Shown in pieces: positions 6,789-7,702 of a stretch of 7,702 bases of DNA. Position 1 is the stretch's first letter, and each line of letters starts with the position of its first letter. Source of the DNA: Kiritimatiellia bacterium (GTDB taxonomy: Bacteria > Verrucomicrobiota > Kiritimatiellia > RFP12 > UBA1067); contig JAKSOX010000090.1 of NCBI GenBank assembly GCA_024405335.1, forward strand, positions 1 to 7,702, given 5' to 3'. The notes beneath the pieces are model-generated. The model searched no databases, was not told the DNA's origin, and saw nothing but the letters and a program-made list of their open reading frames with translations. Made by a program: the position numbers and the translations under genes.

Positions 6789-7702
6789 GGCGGGAAAGGC
6801 GACAAAAACCAGAAACAGGGGCTCACGCCCGAGCAGATCGAGCAGCGCGCGCAGCGCATGGTGAAAAGCGCGCTCGCGTTGTTCAAAGAGGACGAAAACG
6901 ACCGCGCCGTGGGCATGCTGGAAGCCGTTTCGCGCATGTACCCCGATTCGCAGGCGCAGTACGTCGCCAAGCTCGAGCTCGGCCGCCACTTCCTCGACAA
7001 GCGCACCTTCGACCGCGCCGGCCAGGAGCTGCGCGGCGCGCAGAAGTCCAAGGACGGCGAAGTCCGCGCCGAGGCGATGCTGCTGCAGGGCCAGCTCTTC
7101 CTCGCCAAGGGCGAAGCGGGCGAAGCGGTGATGCAGCTGCGCCGCCTCACGCAGGACTACCCCACGAGCGACTTCTCGAACGACGCGTTCTTCCTCATCG
7201 GACAGATCCACTTCGACGCGAAGCGGTGGACGCGCGCGACGGAGGCCTTCCTGATGGTGGGCACGGCCGTTCCGGACACCGGCACGAACGAAGTGGTGCT
7301 CGCCGAGGCCGGCCAGCGCGTGTTCGTGCACGTGCACGACAAGGACCTCGCCGTGCTCATGCAGATCGGCGAAAAGAGCTACGTGGACATCACGAGCCCG
7401 TGCGGAGACAAGGAGCGCGTCGAACTCAAGCCCTTCGGCAAGGGCGACGGCGACTTCCTCGCGTCCGTGCAGACCACGGCGGAAGACAGCCAGCCGAACG
7501 ACGGCAAGCTCACGGTGCACGGCCAGGAGGACGTCGCCTGCGTGTACATCGACATGAACACCGAGTCCGGCAAGCTCAACAATCCGCTCGGCGCTTCGGC
7601 CCACATCGTTTCCTCCGGCGTGATCACGTTCATGGACGGCGCCATGCGCCAGAGCGTGAAGGGCGTGTTCGTGGGGCAGCCCGCGTTCCTCAAGCTGCGC
7701 GA
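6705..7702 (+). CDS. Secreted TPR plus beta-repeat protein, 3'-truncated; paralogue of the giant gene
   Basis: Only the first 332 codons are present; the frame has no stop and runs off the right edge. Residues 1-28 are a signal peptide with cleavage near Ala27/Ala28 ('PASAAGG'). A short polar linker (29-42) follows, then TPRs at about 45-190, including 'AQYVAKLELGRHFLDKRTF' (84-102), 'AEAMLLQGQLFLAKGEAGEA' (122-141) and 'SNDAFFLIGQIHFDAKRW' (158-175) with the partner-helix end 'YPTSD' (152-156), like YbgF/BamD-type units. Residues 203-285 are a beta repeat of the kind found in the upstream giant protein, and a second copy begins at 303. It is read with its neighbours (13-base gap). The full protein is probably much longer and built like the upstream giant, with TPRs flanking beta repeats; that is inference. 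Gene presence is very sure; function is unknown, perhaps an exported scaffold. Confidence -1.
   Translation, partial: MKTIKLAVAAFVLVAGTSVLVAAPASAAGGKGDKNQKQGLTPEQIEQRAQRMVKSALALFKEDENDRAVGMLEAVSRMYPDSQAQYVAKLELGRHFLDKRTFDRAGQELRGAQKSKDGEVRAEAMLLQGQLFLAKGEAGEAVMQLRRLTQDYPTSDFSNDAFFLIGQIHFDAKRWTRATEAFLMVGTAVPDTGTNEVVLAEAGQRVFVHVHDKDLAVLMQIGEKSYVDITSPCGDKERVELKPFGKGDGDFLASVQTTAEDSQPNDGKLTVHGQEDVACVYIDMNTESGKLNNPLGASAHIVSSGVITFMDGAMRQSVKGVFVGQPAFLKLR
6837..7274 (+). other. TPR block of the third protein
   Basis: Residues about 45-190, roughly four helix pairs, with TPR small-residue positions kept (G93, A105, G129, A141, G166, A178) and 'YP-[DT]-S' turns at 79-82 and 152-155. Spacing between the two turns is 73 residues, about two TPR lengths. 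Such units serve protein binding in the periplasm. Confidence -1.
7311..7559 (+). repeat. Beta-sandwich repeat in the third protein, copy 1
   Basis: Residues 203-285. Gly203 and Asp212 are nine apart ('GQRVFVHVHDKDLA'), matching repeats 1, 2, 4 and 6 of the upstream giant protein. A strand 'YVDITSPCGDKERVELKP' (226-243) and a closing strand 'EDVACVYIDMNT' (275-286) with Tyr-x-Asp follow. The 'T-G-x-F-x-G' signature is weak ('GDGDFLASV', 247-255). Confidence -1.
7611..7702 (+). repeat. Beta repeat in the third protein, copy 2, cut by the window edge
   Basis: Residues 303-332 and two bases of the next codon. It matches the lead-in of repeat 6 in the giant protein with the same spacing: M-D-x(11)-V-G-x(3)-F-L-[RK]-[VL]. 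The core Gly is 324; the conserved Asp would be residue 333, whose codon begins 'ga' at the end of the window, so it must be Asp or Glu. Confidence -1.

Noticed and set aside
6684..7604. A 306-residue open frame on the - strand opposite the third gene
   Set aside because: High G+C content gives long antisense frames. The + strand frame here has an ideal Shine-Dalgarno, a signal peptide and TPRs, while the antisense product is low-complexity (Val/Leu/His/Arg/Glu) with no recognisable motif.

Overview
The window is wholly coding on the + strand. It is a gene train of three tightly packed genes for large, predicted exported proteins built from tetratricopeptide-like (TPR) helical repeats and beta-sandwich repeats. 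Base composition is strongly G+C rich, with C/G-ending codons throughout. The two visible N-termini carry Sec-type signal peptides without a lipobox. This fits a Gram-negative, high-G+C bacterium. The style of the proteins (very long TPR plus beta-repeat envelope proteins in tandem) reminds me of the PVC group (Kiritimatiellota/Lentisphaerota-like), but that placement is a weak inference because no phylogenetic marker gene is present.

Layout: (1) Positions 2-5020 hold most of a giant protein of at least 1672 residues, truncated upstream. Its order is degenerate TPR helices, two beta repeats, a mixed segment with a PA14-like domain, four more beta repeats (one shortened, one divergent), and a C-terminal block of canonical TPRs of the YbgF/BamD type. 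(2) Positions 5027-6691 hold a complete 554-residue secreted all-helical TPR-like protein. (3) From 6705 to the window end is the first 332 residues of a third protein: signal peptide, TPRs, then the same beta repeat as in gene 1, with a second copy starting where the window stops. Gaps are 6 and 13 bases, each start has a Shine-Dalgarno sequence, and no promoter or terminator fits between the genes, so they are read as one operon.

The main observation is a shared composite module. Genes 1 and 3 carry the same helical-repeat plus beta-repeat design. The beta repeat has a fixed core, G-x(8)-D-x-[DN], in which the stretch before the Asp is a hydrophobic strand, and it often ends in a Tyr-x-Asp strand. 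Genes 1 and 3 are therefore probably diverged tandem paralogues flanking a helical partner. A joint role in the periplasm or at the cell surface as a scaffold or assembly is inference; nothing in the sequence indicates an enzyme. No RNA genes, mobile elements, CRISPR arrays or classical defence genes are seen.
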